DNA of 27,126 nucleotides from Xanthomonas translucens pv. translucens DSM 18974 (GTDB taxonomy: Bacteria; Pseudomonadota; Gammaproteobacteria; Xanthomonadales; Xanthomonadaceae): the NCBI RefSeq assembly GCF_000331775.1, contig NZ_CAPJ01000319.1, forward strand, positions 1-27,126. The letters are read 5' to 3'. The notes under the pieces are model-generated. The model was not told the DNA's origin. It did not search any database and saw only the letters and a list, made by a program, of their open reading frames with translations. Made by a program: the position numbers and the translations under genes. This document shows, piece by piece, positions 1-7,223 of this stretch. Positions within the stretch are counted from its first letter, which is position 1, and the number at the start of each line of letters is the position of its first letter.

Positions 1-416
1 ACTGGGTGTTCGTCGACAGCGGCAAGGCGCTGTCCAGCTGGTCGGCCAGCGACGCCGACGCGCGCCGGGCCATGGCCGCCGGCGCCGACGGCGCCGCCGA
101 CGCGCTGGTCAAGCGCTACGCCAAGGCGGCCAGCACCGGCCCGGCCGGCGTGTACCGGGTGCTGATTAGCGGCATCGGCAGCGCCGACGACTACCTGCGC
201 GTGTCCGCGGCGCTGCAGAACACTTCGGTGGTGCGGCGCATCGTGCCGATCCAGGCCAGCGGCGACCGCCTGGAACTGGACCTGGACCTGCTCAGCGGCG
301 TGTCCGGCCTGAACCGCATGCTCGGCCCCGACAGTCCGCTGCAGCCGGTGACGGTGCCGGTCGAGGGCGGCCCGATCATCCTCAACACCGAGCGCACCGA
401 GTACCGGCTCAAGTGA
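1..416 (+). CDS. DUF2066 domain-containing protein, C-terminal part (5' end outside window)
   Basis: The reading frame is open from the left edge (first full codon at position 3) to TGA at 414-416, giving about 137 residues. The visible part matches my recollection of the C-terminal half of xanthomonad DUF2066 proteins: a run on combining values of successive steps (VYRVLISGIGSADDYLRVSAAL), a hydrophobic beta segment, and a short tail. No catalytic motif is visible, and the molecular function of the family is not established. The stop overlaps the start of the next gene by 4 bp (GTGA, 413-416), so the two are almost certainly co-transcribed and translationally coupled. The GTG at position 6 is only an internal codon; the true start lies upstream of the window. 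Confidence 0.7.
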   Translation, partial: WVFVDSGKALSSWSASDADARRAMAAGADGAADALVKRYAKAASTGPAGVYRVLISGIGSADDYLRVSAALQNTSVVRRIVPIQASGDRLELDLDLLSGVSGLNRMLGPDSPLQPVTVPVEGGPIILNTERTEYRLK

Positions 417-1582
417 CGCTATCCCCCGAAGCGGAAATCGCGCAGTTCCTGCGCCGCCTGAAATGGGCCGCGGTGATCCTGGGCGTGCTGTGGGTGATCG
501 CGCTGCTGGCGCCGATCCTGACCCCGTTCGCGCTGGCGCTGCTGCTGGGCTGGCTCGGCGACCCGCTGGTCGATCGCCTGGAGCGCGCCGGCCGTTCGCG
601 CAACATGGCGGTGACCCTGGTGTTCGTGCTGATGTTGTTGCTGCTGGTGCTGGCGCTGCTGATCCTGGTGCCGATGCTGGAGCGGCAGATCGTCACCTTC
701 ATCGACGTGCTGCCGCAGGCGCGCGACTGGTTCACCGGCACCGCGATCCCGTGGGCCGAGCACAAGACCGGGCTGCAGCTGATGGCCTGGCTGGATTCGG
801 AGCGGCTGATCGAATGGATCCGCGGCCACTGGCAGCAGGCCGGCGGCGTCGCGGCGACCTTCTTCGGCTACCTGTCGCGCTCGGGCTTCGCGATGGTGAC
901 CTGGGTGGTGAACCTGGTGCTGCTGCCGATCCTGACCTTCTACTTCCTGCGCGACTGGGACATCCTGGTCGAACGCGTGGCCGCGACCATCCCGCGCAAC
1001 CACGTCGCCACCGTCGGCCGCCTGGCGCGCGAGTCCAACGACGTGCTGGGCGCGTTCATCCGCGGCCAGTTCCTGGTGATGCTGGCGCTGGGGGTGATCT
1101 ATGCCGGCGGGCTGAGCCTGATCGGGCTCAATCTGGGCCTGCTGATCGGCATCGTCGCCGGCCTGATCAGCTTCATCCCCTACCTGGGCGCGACCACCGG
1201 CATCCTGCTGGCGATCCTGGCGGCGCTGGTGCAATCCAAGGGCTTTGACCTGCAACTGATGATCCTGGTCGGCGTGGTGTTCACCGTCGGCCAGTTGCTA
1301 GAAAGCTACGTGCTGACCCCGCGCATCGTCGGCGACAAGATCGGCCTGCATCCGGTGGCGGTGATCTTCGCGGTGATGGCCGGCGGCCAGCTGTTCGGCT
1401 TCCTCGGCATGCTGCTGGCGCTGCCGGTGGCGGCGGTGGCCAACGTGCTGCTGCACTATCTGCACGAGCAATACCGGCAGAGCGAGCTGTATGCCGGCGA
1501 CAAGTCGGCAATCCTGCTCGACGGCAGCGCCGAGCGCGCGCCGCTGATCGAACCGCCGCCGCGTGGCCCCGAACAGCCGTGA
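413..1582 (+). CDS. AI-2E family transporter / PerM-like permease
   Basis: A 389-residue integral membrane protein starting with GTG at 413. It has an N-terminal membrane hairpin (about residues 15-50 and 62-90), a soluble amphipathic middle, and a C-terminal cluster of helices with the family signature of small-residue-rich segments (LIGIVAGLISFIPYLGATTG, about residues 243-262) and a final PVAAVANVLLHYL helix. This layout and length fit the AI-2E transporter (YhhT/PerM/TqsA) superfamily. Members export small molecules or ions in some bacteria, but the substrate cannot be read from sequence and the AI-2 label should not be taken literally. It overlaps the DUF2066 gene upstream and hda downstream by 4 bp each, so the three form one operon, as I recall for other xanthomonads. 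Confidence 0.88.
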   Translation: MTLSPEAEIAQFLRRLKWAAVILGVLWVIALLAPILTPFALALLLGWLGDPLVDRLERAGRSRNMAVTLVFVLMLLLLVLALLILVPMLERQIVTFIDVLPQARDWFTGTAIPWAEHKTGLQLMAWLDSERLIEWIRGHWQQAGGVAATFFGYLSRSGFAMVTWVVNLVLLPILTFYFLRDWDILVERVAATIPRNHVATVGRLARESNDVLGAFIRGQFLVMLALGVIYAGGLSLIGLNLGLLIGIVAGLISFIPYLGATTGILLAILAALVQSKGFDLQLMILVGVVFTVGQLLESYVLTPRIVGDKIGLHPVAVIFAVMAGGQLFGFLGMLLALPVAAVANVLLHYLHEQYRQSELYAGDKSAILLDGSAERAPLIEPPPRGPEQP

Positions 1583-2310
1583 GCGTGCCGCAGCTGCCGT
1601 TGGCGTTGCGCTATCCGCCGGAGCAGCGCCTGGACCGCTATGTCGGCGCCCCGGCTGGCCTGCTGGCGCAATTGCAGGCCGTCGCCGACGGCCGCGACGT
1701 GGACTGGATCTACCTGTCCGGTCCCGCCGGCACCGGCAAGACGCATCTGGCGCTGGCGCTGTGCGCGGCGGCCGAGCAGGCCGGACGCAGCGCCGCCTAC
1801 CTGCCGCTGCAGGCCGCCTCCGGGCGCCTGCGCGACGCGCTGGAAGCGCTGGAAGGCCGCCACCTTGTCGCGCTGGACGGGCTGGAAGCGAGCGCCGGGC
1901 AGCGCGAGGACGAAGTGGCGCTGTTCGATTTCCATAACCGCGCGCGCAGCGCCGGGGTGACCCTGCTGTACACCGCGCAGGCGATGCCCGACGGCCTGGC
2001 GCTGACCCTGCCCGACCTGCGCTCGCGGCTGGCGCAATGCACGCGCATCGCGCTGTCGCCGCTGGACGACCCCCGCCGCGCCGTGGTGCTGCGCGAGCGC
2101 GCGCAACGCCGCGGCCTGGTCCTGGAAGATGCAGCGATCGACTGGCTGCTGACCCATGCCGGCCGCGACCTGGCCGGCCTGGTCGCGCTGCTGGAACGCC
2201 TGGACCGCGAATCGCTGGCGGCGCAGCGGCGGGTCACGGTGCCGTTTTTGCGGCGGGTTGTGGGGGCGGCGGGACTCGGGACTCGGGACTCGGGACTCGG
2301 CAAAAGCTGA
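1579..2310 (+). CDS. hda: DnaA-homologous regulator Hda (regulatory inactivation of DnaA)
   Basis: A 243-residue AAA+ protein starting at GTG 1579 and overlapping the permease stop. The N terminus carries a sliding-clamp-binding motif (QLPLAL, residues 4-9), the hallmark of Hda. A P-loop follows (GPAGTGKTH, about residues 50-58) with a Walker-B-like strand (LVALDGLE). Family role: with the DNA-loaded clamp it stimulates ATP hydrolysis by DnaA and prevents re-initiation of replication. It is close to the usual length of about 235 residues. The last dozen residues (GLGTRDSGLGKS) are not Hda-like: they are translated from the arm of the inverted repeat at 2271-2443, which also supplies the TGA stop. 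The convergent murU ends in the same peptide. Confidence 0.9.
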   Translation: MSVPQLPLALRYPPEQRLDRYVGAPAGLLAQLQAVADGRDVDWIYLSGPAGTGKTHLALALCAAAEQAGRSAAYLPLQAASGRLRDALEALEGRHLVALDGLEASAGQREDEVALFDFHNRARSAGVTLLYTAQAMPDGLALTLPDLRSRLAQCTRIALSPLDDPRRAVVLRERAQRRGLVLEDAAIDWLLTHAGRDLAGLVALLERLDRESLAAQRRVTVPFLRRVVGAAGLGTRDSGLGKS

Positions 2311-2443
2311 GCTCGCCGGCATCCGCATGCAGCGGCTGGCGGCAGGCTTCCCAAACCGGATTCGATTGTCCGCCTCGCGCGTTGAGCGTGAGATCGCCGG
2401 AACTCAGCTTTTGCCGAGTCCCGAGTCCCGAGTCCCGAGTCCC
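2271..2443. repeat. Inverted element with GGGACTC heptamer arms between hda and murU
   Basis: The left arm has four exact tandem GGGACTC heptamers (2271-2298) followed by GGCAAAAGCTGAG. The right arm is its mirror: CTCAGCTTTTGCC followed by four GAGTCCC copies (2416-2443). The arms, including the CGCCGG flank next to the central part, are near-perfect reverse complements and enclose about 75 bp of unique sequence. Both arms carry a stop codon in the frame of the gene entering them (TGA 2308-2310 for hda, complement of TCA 2404-2406 for murU). A related, more decayed element lies at 18533-18661. No transposase is present, so this looks like a non-autonomous, REP/MITE-like repeat. A bidirectional terminator role is possible but there is no T-tract. 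Confidence 0.9.
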
Positions 2444-3129
2444 GCATCCAACTCCGCCAACCGCTGCGGCGTCCCCACATCGGTCCAGCGGCCGCGATGG
2501 TGCAGGCCATGAATGCGGCCGGTGGCCATGTGCGCCCGCAGGATCGGCGCCAGTGCGAAGCGCGGCGGCGTGGCGTGGTCTGCAATCGGCGTAGCGAATG
2601 CCGCCTGCCAGTCGCGCAGCAGTTCCGGCCGATAGACGCCGATGCCGGCGTAGGTCAGCAGCGGCGCGCCGTCGCTGCGCAGGGTGGCGTCGGCGTGCAG
2701 CGCGAAATCGCCGTACGCGGCATAGGCCGGTGGATCGACCAGCACCAGTTGCGCGAGCCCGGCTGGTTCCGGCTTCAACTGCGCGAAATCGAAATCGGTC
2801 CAGATGTCGCCGTTGACCAGCAGGAACGGCGCCGGTCCCAGTAGCGGCAACGCGTGCAGCATGCCGCCACCGGTTTCCAGCGGCGTGGCGCCTTCGTAGG
2901 AATAGGCGATGCGCAGGCCGAACGCGCTGCCGTCGCCCAGCGCCTGCGGGAACTGCTCGGCCAGCCACGAGGTGTTGATCACCACCTCGCGCACGCCCAG
3001 CGCGGCGAGCTTGCGCAGGTGCCAGACGATCAGTGGCGTGCCGCCCACCGCCAGCAGCGGTTTGGGCGTGCGTTCGGTCAGCGGCCGCATGCGCTCGCCA
3101 AAGCCGGCGGCGAAGATCAGCGCCTTCAT
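2404..3129 (-). CDS. murU: N-acetylmuramate alpha-1-phosphate uridylyltransferase MurU
   Basis: A 241-residue nucleotidyltransferase. The N terminus has the classic sugar-nucleotide signature (LIFAAGFGERMRPLTERTPKPLL, about residues 4-26) with the Lys for phosphate binding. It is followed by VNGDIWTDFDF (metal-binding Asp, about residue 108) and a C-terminal WTDVGTPQRL. In the recycling pathway known from Pseudomonas, MurU converts MurNAc-1-phosphate to UDP-MurNAc and so bypasses fosfomycin-sensitive de novo synthesis. The ATG (3129) overlaps the stop of amgK by 4 bp, and the pairing supports the MurU call over RfbA/GalU-type enzymes. The C-terminal GLGTRDSGLGKS comes from the repeat at 2271-2443, not from the family. 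Confidence 0.88.
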   Translation of the reverse strand: MKALIFAAGFGERMRPLTERTPKPLLAVGGTPLIVWHLRKLAALGVREVVINTSWLAEQFPQALGDGSAFGLRIAYSYEGATPLETGGGMLHALPLLGPAPFLLVNGDIWTDFDFAQLKPEPAGLAQLVLVDPPAYAAYGDFALHADATLRSDGAPLLTYAGIGVYRPELLRDWQAAFATPIADHATPPRFALAPILRAHMATGRIHGLHHRGRWTDVGTPQRLAELDAGLGTRDSGLGKS

Positions 3130-4154
3130 GCGCCGGCCGCCGCGCGTTGCGCCAGTGCCGGCTTGATCCGCGCCTGCAGCAGCTGCGCCAGCGGTTGCAG
3201 CTGCGGGTGCCGCGGCAACACTTCGTCGAGGTAGCCGATGAAGCGCGGCACGTTGTCCAGGTACCAGGCCTTGCCGTCGCGGTAGTGCAGCCGCGCGAAG
3301 ATGCCCAGGTTCTTCAGGTGGCGCTGCACGCCCATCCAGTCCGCATCGCGCAGGAACTGCGCCAGCGGCGGCAGCGCGATCCCGGTCCGCAGCGCACGCG
3401 CGTGGTAGCGCGCCAGCCAGCCATCGACTCGCGCCAGTGGCCAGCTCACCGTGGTGTCCTTGAACAGGCTGATCGGATCGTAGGCGACCGGCCCGAGCAC
3501 GCAGTCCTGGAAATCCAGCACCGCCGGGCCGTCGGCCACCGGCATCAGGTTGCGCGGCATGAAGTCACGGTGCACCAGCACCCGCGGCTGCGCCAGCGCG
3601 TTGTCCATCAGCTGGCGTTGTAACGCGTGCAGCGCATCGCGGTCGGCGGCGTCCAGGGTCAGCCCAAGATGGCGCTGCAGGAACCATTCCTCGAACAGGC
3701 CGGCGTCGCGCTGCAGCAGCGCCTCGCCGAATACGCCCAGTTCCGGCGGCGGCGCGATCGCTTGCAGCCGCAGTAGCTGCCCCAGCGCAGCGTCGAACTG
3801 TGCATCGGCCGAAGCGGCGTCCAGGCTCTGCGCCAGGGTCGGTCCGCCCAGGTCTTCCAGCAGCAGAAAGCCGGCGTCCGCGTCCTGCGCCAGGATCGCC
3901 GGCACGCGCACGCCGCCTTGCTGCAGCAGCGCGTGCATGCGCAGCCACGGGCGCACGTCCTCCAGGTCGGGCGGCGAATCCATCAGCACGCGGCTGGCGC
4001 CCATGCCGTGGCTGCGCCAGTAGCTGCGCCAGCCGGCGTCGATCGACGCGCGTTGCAGCGTCGCCTGCGCGTCGCCCAGTGCGGCACGCGCCCAGTGCAG
4101 GCGTTGTGCGGCGCGCAGGTCCGCCGCGTCGGAAAGGTCGGTGCTGGATCTCAT
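3126..4154 (-). CDS. amgK: Anomeric N-acetylmuramate/N-acetylglucosamine kinase AmgK
   Basis: A 342-residue protein with the aminoglycoside-phosphotransferase/choline-kinase fold. Visible are the nucleotide-lobe strand FLLLEDLGG (about 96-104), the catalytic loop HRDFMPRN (195-202; Asp base and Asn metal ligand) and the DFQD motif (214-217). AmgK phosphorylates MurNAc (and GlcNAc) at C1 and feeds MurU, which overlaps its 3' end by 4 bp. ATG 4154 is chosen because the following sequence aligns with the family start. The frame is open further upstream only through the neighbouring GlsB-like gene, which is in another frame. As a phosphotransferase it could be mistaken for an antibiotic kinase, but the murU linkage argues against that. 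Confidence 0.87.
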   Translation of the reverse strand: MRSSTDLSDAADLRAAQRLHWARAALGDAQATLQRASIDAGWRSYWRSHGMGASRVLMDSPPDLEDVRPWLRMHALLQQGGVRVPAILAQDADAGFLLLEDLGGPTLAQSLDAASADAQFDAALGQLLRLQAIAPPPELGVFGEALLQRDAGLFEEWFLQRHLGLTLDAADRDALHALQRQLMDNALAQPRVLVHRDFMPRNLMPVADGPAVLDFQDCVLGPVAYDPISLFKDTTVSWPLARVDGWLARYHARALRTGIALPPLAQFLRDADWMGVQRHLKNLGIFARLHYRDGKAWYLDNVPRFIGYLDEVLPRHPQLQPLAQLLQARIKPALAQRAAAGA

Positions 4155-4236
4155 CGGGACGCTGCGGCGGACATGGGCCGCACAGCGTAAACGTGCGGCG
4201 TCGGCATGGCGAGCCGTGGCGACGCTGCGGTGCGGC

Positions 4237-4506
4237 TCAGCGTTTGCCGAGGAACAGCCGCAGCAGTGCGAGCAGGGCGATGGCGCCGAGCAGTGCGCCG
4301 AGGAAACCGGCCGGCTCGCCGCGGCTGTACCAGCCCATGTAGTGGCCGAACCAGCCAGCCACCAGCGCGCCGGCGATGCCGAGCAGCACGGTGAACAGGC
4401 AGCCGGAGCGGCCACTGCTCGGACCCAGGAAACGCGCCAGCAGGCCGACCACGAAGCCGACCAGGATGACGTACAGCCAGCTGTCGCTGCCGAACAGGGT
4501 GTGCAT
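4237..4506 (-). CDS. GlsB/YeaQ/YmgE family small membrane protein
   Basis: An 89-residue hydrophobic protein with three predicted membrane segments (about residues 9-27, 34-52 and 63-85). The glycine-rich pattern of the transglycosylase-associated family is present: LVGFVVGLLARFLGPSS near the N terminus and GIAGALVAGWFGHYMGW in the middle. Family members are induced by stress in several bacteria and have no demonstrated enzymatic activity. The start at ATG 4506 gives the usual family N terminus (a few residues before the first helix), although no good ribosome-binding site precedes it. It lies 82 bp upstream of amgK on the same strand and could be transcribed with it. Confidence 0.82.
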   Translation of the reverse strand: MHTLFGSDSWLYVILVGFVVGLLARFLGPSSGRSGCLFTVLLGIAGALVAGWFGHYMGWYSRGEPAGFLGALLGAIALLALLRLFLGKR

Positions 4507-4663
4507 GGAGGCGTACCGGAACGTGGAAGGGAAGCGGATCGTGCCAGATTCGGCCGCGCTGCGGCGTACACGCACGCGTGGCCGGCGGCGACCTTTAAGC
4601 GGCCGTGCAGGCGCGGCTCGCCCATGCGCCGAGGCCACGCGCCTCTGGCAGCGTTCAGCGCAT

Positions 4664-4688
4664 GGCGGCCGTCATCGCGACGGCCGCC
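4664..4688 (-). terminator. Strong GC hairpin just after the dipeptidase stop
   Basis: Perfect 10-bp inverted repeat GGCGGCCGTC / GACGGCCGCC with a 5-nt loop, 6 bp past the stop codon of the M20 dipeptidase. There is no T-run after it on the - strand, so it may act as an mRNA 3'-end stabiliser or a weak terminator rather than a classical intrinsic terminator. Confidence 0.5.
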
Positions 4689-4694
4689 GCTCGC

Positions 4695-6185
4695 TCAGCA
4701 GCAGCCGTGCGAGCCGTGTTGCTCGCCACCGGCGACCGCGGCGCTGCCGGTGGTCTCGCCGCGCACGCTGGCGGCATGGTGCTCGGCGATCACCTTCGAC
4801 ACGCAGGCGGTGACCCGCTTGCCCATCGGGATGTGCAGGAACTCGTTCGGCCCGTGCGCGTTGGAATGCGGTCCGAGCACGCCGGTGATCATGAACTGCG
4901 CGCCGGGGAACTTCTCGCCGAGCATGCCCATGAACGGGATCGAGCCGCCTTCGCCCATGTACATCGCCGGCTTGCCGAACGCCGCCTGCGAGGCGGCCTC
5001 GATCGCATTGGTCAGCCACGGCGATTGCGCCGGCGCGTTCCAGCCCGAGGACGACTTCTCCAGCGCCAGCGACACCTGCGCGCCGTACGGCGGATCGCGC
5101 AGCAGCACGTCTTTGAGCAACTCGCCGGCGTGCTTGCCGTCCAGGGTCGGCGGCAGGCGCAGCGACAGTTTCACCGCGGTCTGCGGGCGCAGCACGTTGC
5201 CGGCCGAGGCCAGCGGCGGCAGGCCATCGGCGCCAGTCACCGACAGCGCCGGGCGCCAGGTGCGGTTGAGCACCAACTCGGTCAGGTCCTCGTCCATCGG
5301 GGTCATCCCCGGCAGGAACGGGAACTTGCTGTAGACCTCGTCGCCGAGCACGTCGGCGACCTTGCGTGCCTGCGCCAGGCGCTCCTCCGGAATCTGCGCG
5401 TACAGGCCCTCGACCTTGATCTTGCCGGTGGCCGTGTCCTCCAGCCGCGACAGCAGCTCGCGCAGCACGCGGAAGCTGGACGGCACCACGCCGGAGGCAT
5501 CGCCCGAATGCACGCCTTCGCTGAGCACCTTGACGCTGAAGTTGCCGCCGGCCAGGCCGCGCAGCGACGTGGTGCACCACAGTTGCTCGTAGTTGCCGCA
5601 GCCCGAATCCAGGCACACCACCAGCGACGGCTTGCCGATGCGCTCGGCCAGGTGATCGACGTAGGCGGGCAGGTCGTAGCTCCCCGATTCCTCGCAGGCC
5701 TCGATCAGGATCACGCAGCGCGCATGTGCGATGCCCTGGTCCTGCAGCGCCAGGATCGCGGCCAGCGAGCCGAACAGCGCATAGCCGTCGTCGGCGCCGC
5801 CGCGCCCGTACAGGCGGTCGCCTTTGAGCACCGGCGTCCACGGACCCAGGTCGGCGTCCCAGCCGGTCATTTCCGGCTGCTTGTCCAGGTGCCCGTACAG
5901 CAGCACCGTGTCCGTGCCGGTCTCGGCGCCGGTGGCCGGCACGTCCAGATAGATCAGCGGCGTGCGTCCTTCCAACTGCACCACCTCGACCACCAGACCT
6001 GGGATCGCCTGCGCGCGCGCCCAGCGCTCCATCAGCCGCACCGCATCGCCCATGTAGCCATTGGCGACCCAATCGGCATCGAACATCGGCGACTTGTTGG
6101 GGATGCGGATGTAATCGACCAGCTGCGGGACGATGTCCTCGTCCCACTTCGCGCTGAGGAAACGGTCGATCTTGGCACTGTCCAT
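4695..6185 (-). CDS. M20 family metallopeptidase (dipeptidase)
   Basis: A 496-residue M20 (ArgE/DapE/CPG2-type) peptidase. The di-zinc site is visible in order: LLYGHLDKQP (His ligand with Asp two residues on), GRGGADDGYALFG (bridging Asp), EACEESGS (catalytic Glu then Glu ligand), CLDSG (Asp ligand) and GPHSNAHGPNE (His ligand near the C terminus). The lid/dimerisation domain occupies roughly residues 205-380. No signal peptide is seen, so it is probably cytoplasmic, hydrolysing dipeptides or N-acylated substrates; the specificity is not readable. The ATG at 6185 is preceded by GGAG at a good distance, and the longer open frame upstream is non-coding leader. The C-terminal tail (GEQHGSHGCC) is rich in His and Cys and is not part of the family fold. 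Confidence 0.87.
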   Translation of the reverse strand: MDSAKIDRFLSAKWDEDIVPQLVDYIRIPNKSPMFDADWVANGYMGDAVRLMERWARAQAIPGLVVEVVQLEGRTPLIYLDVPATGAETGTDTVLLYGHLDKQPEMTGWDADLGPWTPVLKGDRLYGRGGADDGYALFGSLAAILALQDQGIAHARCVILIEACEESGSYDLPAYVDHLAERIGKPSLVVCLDSGCGNYEQLWCTTSLRGLAGGNFSVKVLSEGVHSGDASGVVPSSFRVLRELLSRLEDTATGKIKVEGLYAQIPEERLAQARKVADVLGDEVYSKFPFLPGMTPMDEDLTELVLNRTWRPALSVTGADGLPPLASAGNVLRPQTAVKLSLRLPPTLDGKHAGELLKDVLLRDPPYGAQVSLALEKSSSGWNAPAQSPWLTNAIEAASQAAFGKPAMYMGEGGSIPFMGMLGEKFPGAQFMITGVLGPHSNAHGPNEFLHIPMGKRVTACVSKVIAEHHAASVRGETTGSAAVAGGEQHGSHGCC

Positions 6186-6225
6186 GGAACGCTCCGGAAT
6201 TGTTGCAGTAATAAGTATGGCGCCC

Positions 6226-6265
6226 ATTCTACGCCGCGGCCCCCGTGTAGGGTTTTTCCTACACG
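6226..6265 (-). promoter_or_regulatory. Dipeptidase promoter region with inverted repeat CGTGTAGG-N6-CCTACACG
   Basis: On the - strand TAGAAT (complement of 6226-6231) is a good -10 hexamer about 40 nt upstream of the dipeptidase ATG. The matching -35 zone falls inside a perfect 8-bp inverted repeat (6244-6251 / 6258-6265) with a 6-nt T-rich centre. On the + strand this repeat is immediately followed by TTGACG (6266-6271), which could serve comEA. The repeat may be an operator shared by the two divergent genes or a hairpin. No specific regulator can be named. Confidence 0.45.
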
Positions 6266-6394
6266 TTGACGCGCTGTTTACCTGCTGTTTGCGGAGGAGG
6301 TTGGCGATAGGCTGTATCCATGTGGCGAGAGATGCTTTCGACACCGGCAGGAGAGGCCGGTGAAGTCCCCATCCAAGTCACAAGGAGTGTTGCC

Positions 6395-6727
6395 ATGCAG
6401 TCTTTTATTGTGGTCCTGAAGTCTCTGGTTCTGGCCTTGCTGCTGACCGGTTCCGCGCTCGCCGCGGACAAGGTCAACATCAATTCCGCCAGCGCTGCGG
6501 AAATCGACCGGGTGTTGTTGAACGTGGGTGCCTCCAAGGCACAGGCGATCGTCGACTACCGGCAGGCACACGGGCCATTCAAAAGCGTCGAGGACCTGGC
6601 GCTGGTGAAGGGAATCGGACTCAAGACGGTCGAACGGAACCACGACCGGATCGAAGTGGGAGCCACGAAGGCGACCACGCCGACGGTAGCCAGGACGGCA
6701 GCCGCCAAGCCGGTGGAAAGGCGTTAA
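6395..6727 (+). CDS. comEA: ComEA family helix-hairpin-helix DNA-binding protein
   Basis: A 110-residue exported protein. Residues 1-24 form a signal peptide (MQSFIVVLKSLVLALLLTGS then ALA-A). Residues 26-88 are a ComEA-type helix-hairpin-helix domain: VNINSASAAEIDRVL, a first hairpin around NVGASKAQAI, and a second hairpin LVKGIGLKTVERN. The tail is Ala/Thr/Lys-rich. ComEA binds incoming double-stranded DNA in the periplasm during natural transformation and pulls it across the outer membrane. The ATG at 6395 follows AAGGAG (6382-6387) with a 7-nt spacer. Proteobacterial ComEA is usually about this size and stands alone, as here. The stop codon falls in the first unit of a 17-18-bp tandem repeat. 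Confidence 0.9.
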   Translation: MQSFIVVLKSLVLALLLTGSALAADKVNINSASAAEIDRVLLNVGASKAQAIVDYRQAHGPFKSVEDLALVKGIGLKTVERNHDRIEVGATKATTPTVARTAAAKPVERR

Positions 6728-6773
6728 ACGGATTTGAGCGTTAAAGGGATTTAAAGCATTAAATGGATTGAAA
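6721..6773 (+). repeat. Three tandem 17-18-bp repeats at the comEA 3' end
   Basis: Three consecutive imperfect units: 6721-6737 (GCGTTAAACGGATTTGA), 6738-6755 (GCGTTAAAGGGATTTAAA) and 6756-6773 (GCATTAAATGGATTGAAA). The first includes the last bases and the TAA stop of comEA. The array is markedly AT-rich against its surroundings. Confidence 0.85.
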
Positions 6774-6865
6774 AGGAAAAGATACGGCTGGTGCGGGACG
6801 CGCGGTCGCGACCTCGTTGAGCAGGATGCCCAGGGGGGAGGCAGGAAGCCGACATGGACGTACAT

Positions 6866-6911
6866 CGTCGCCCGGTGTTGCACAGTGACGTGCAGCCGGG
6901 CGACGTTTTTT
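6866..6911 (+). terminator. Rho-independent terminator downstream of comEA
   Basis: Stem CGTCGCCCGG (6866-6875) pairs perfectly with CCGGGCGACG (6896-6905) and is followed by TTTTTT (6906-6911). The 20-nt loop can form a further small stem (TGCAC/GTGCA). It lies about 140 bp after the comEA stop, with the tandem repeat array between, and is the best intrinsic terminator candidate for comEA. Confidence 0.85.
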
Positions 6912-7223
6912 ATGGGCGATGGTTTTTCTTGGGCGCCCTGCCGGGTGCTCCCGCCGACATCGCGCCCGTCGTGGTTGCCGGCGCGACTTGCCGGCGCCCC
7001 GTTTGCCGGCGCGTCCCGTCGCCGTGGCGGCGCACACCGATGGCGAGTCGCGATGCGCGCAAGGCGTTGTCGGGGCGCTGCTTGCGTGCGTATCGCGCCC
7101 ACGCGGCGCCGAGTGCGCGCAAGGCGTCGCGGTGCCGCTGCCTGCGTGCCGATCGCGCCCACGCGGCGCCGAGCGGATGGGCAACGATGCGTGCTTCCGC
7201 ACCCGATCGTGCAGAATGCGCCG
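6912..7223. repeat. Repeat-rich non-coding stretch with a 60-bp tandem duplication
   Basis: No convincing gene is seen between the terminator and hutD; the long open frames here are GC-driven and lack family features. Three TTGCCGGCGC decamers lie at 6975-6984, 6988-6997 and 7003-7012. A tandem duplication with a period of exactly 60 bp follows: copy one 7054-7113, copy two 7114-7173, both beginning TGCGCGCAAGGCG and ending with the same 20-bp run CGCGCCCACGCGGCGCCGAG, with scattered mismatches between. Confidence 0.75.

Noticed and set aside
2037..2594. Extra + strand ORF spanning the hda end and the repeat element
   Set aside because: It is out of frame with hda, Arg/Ala-rich and runs through the repeat; no family features.
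3126..4154. Aminoglycoside resistance kinase
   Set aside because: The fold is shared, but the 4-bp overlap with murU and the cell-wall recycling context support AmgK.
6768..7223. N-terminal extension of HutD of about 150 residues
   Set aside because: The segment crosses a terminator and the 60-bp repeats, has no family similarity, and HutD proteins normally start close to the ATG at 7224/7239.
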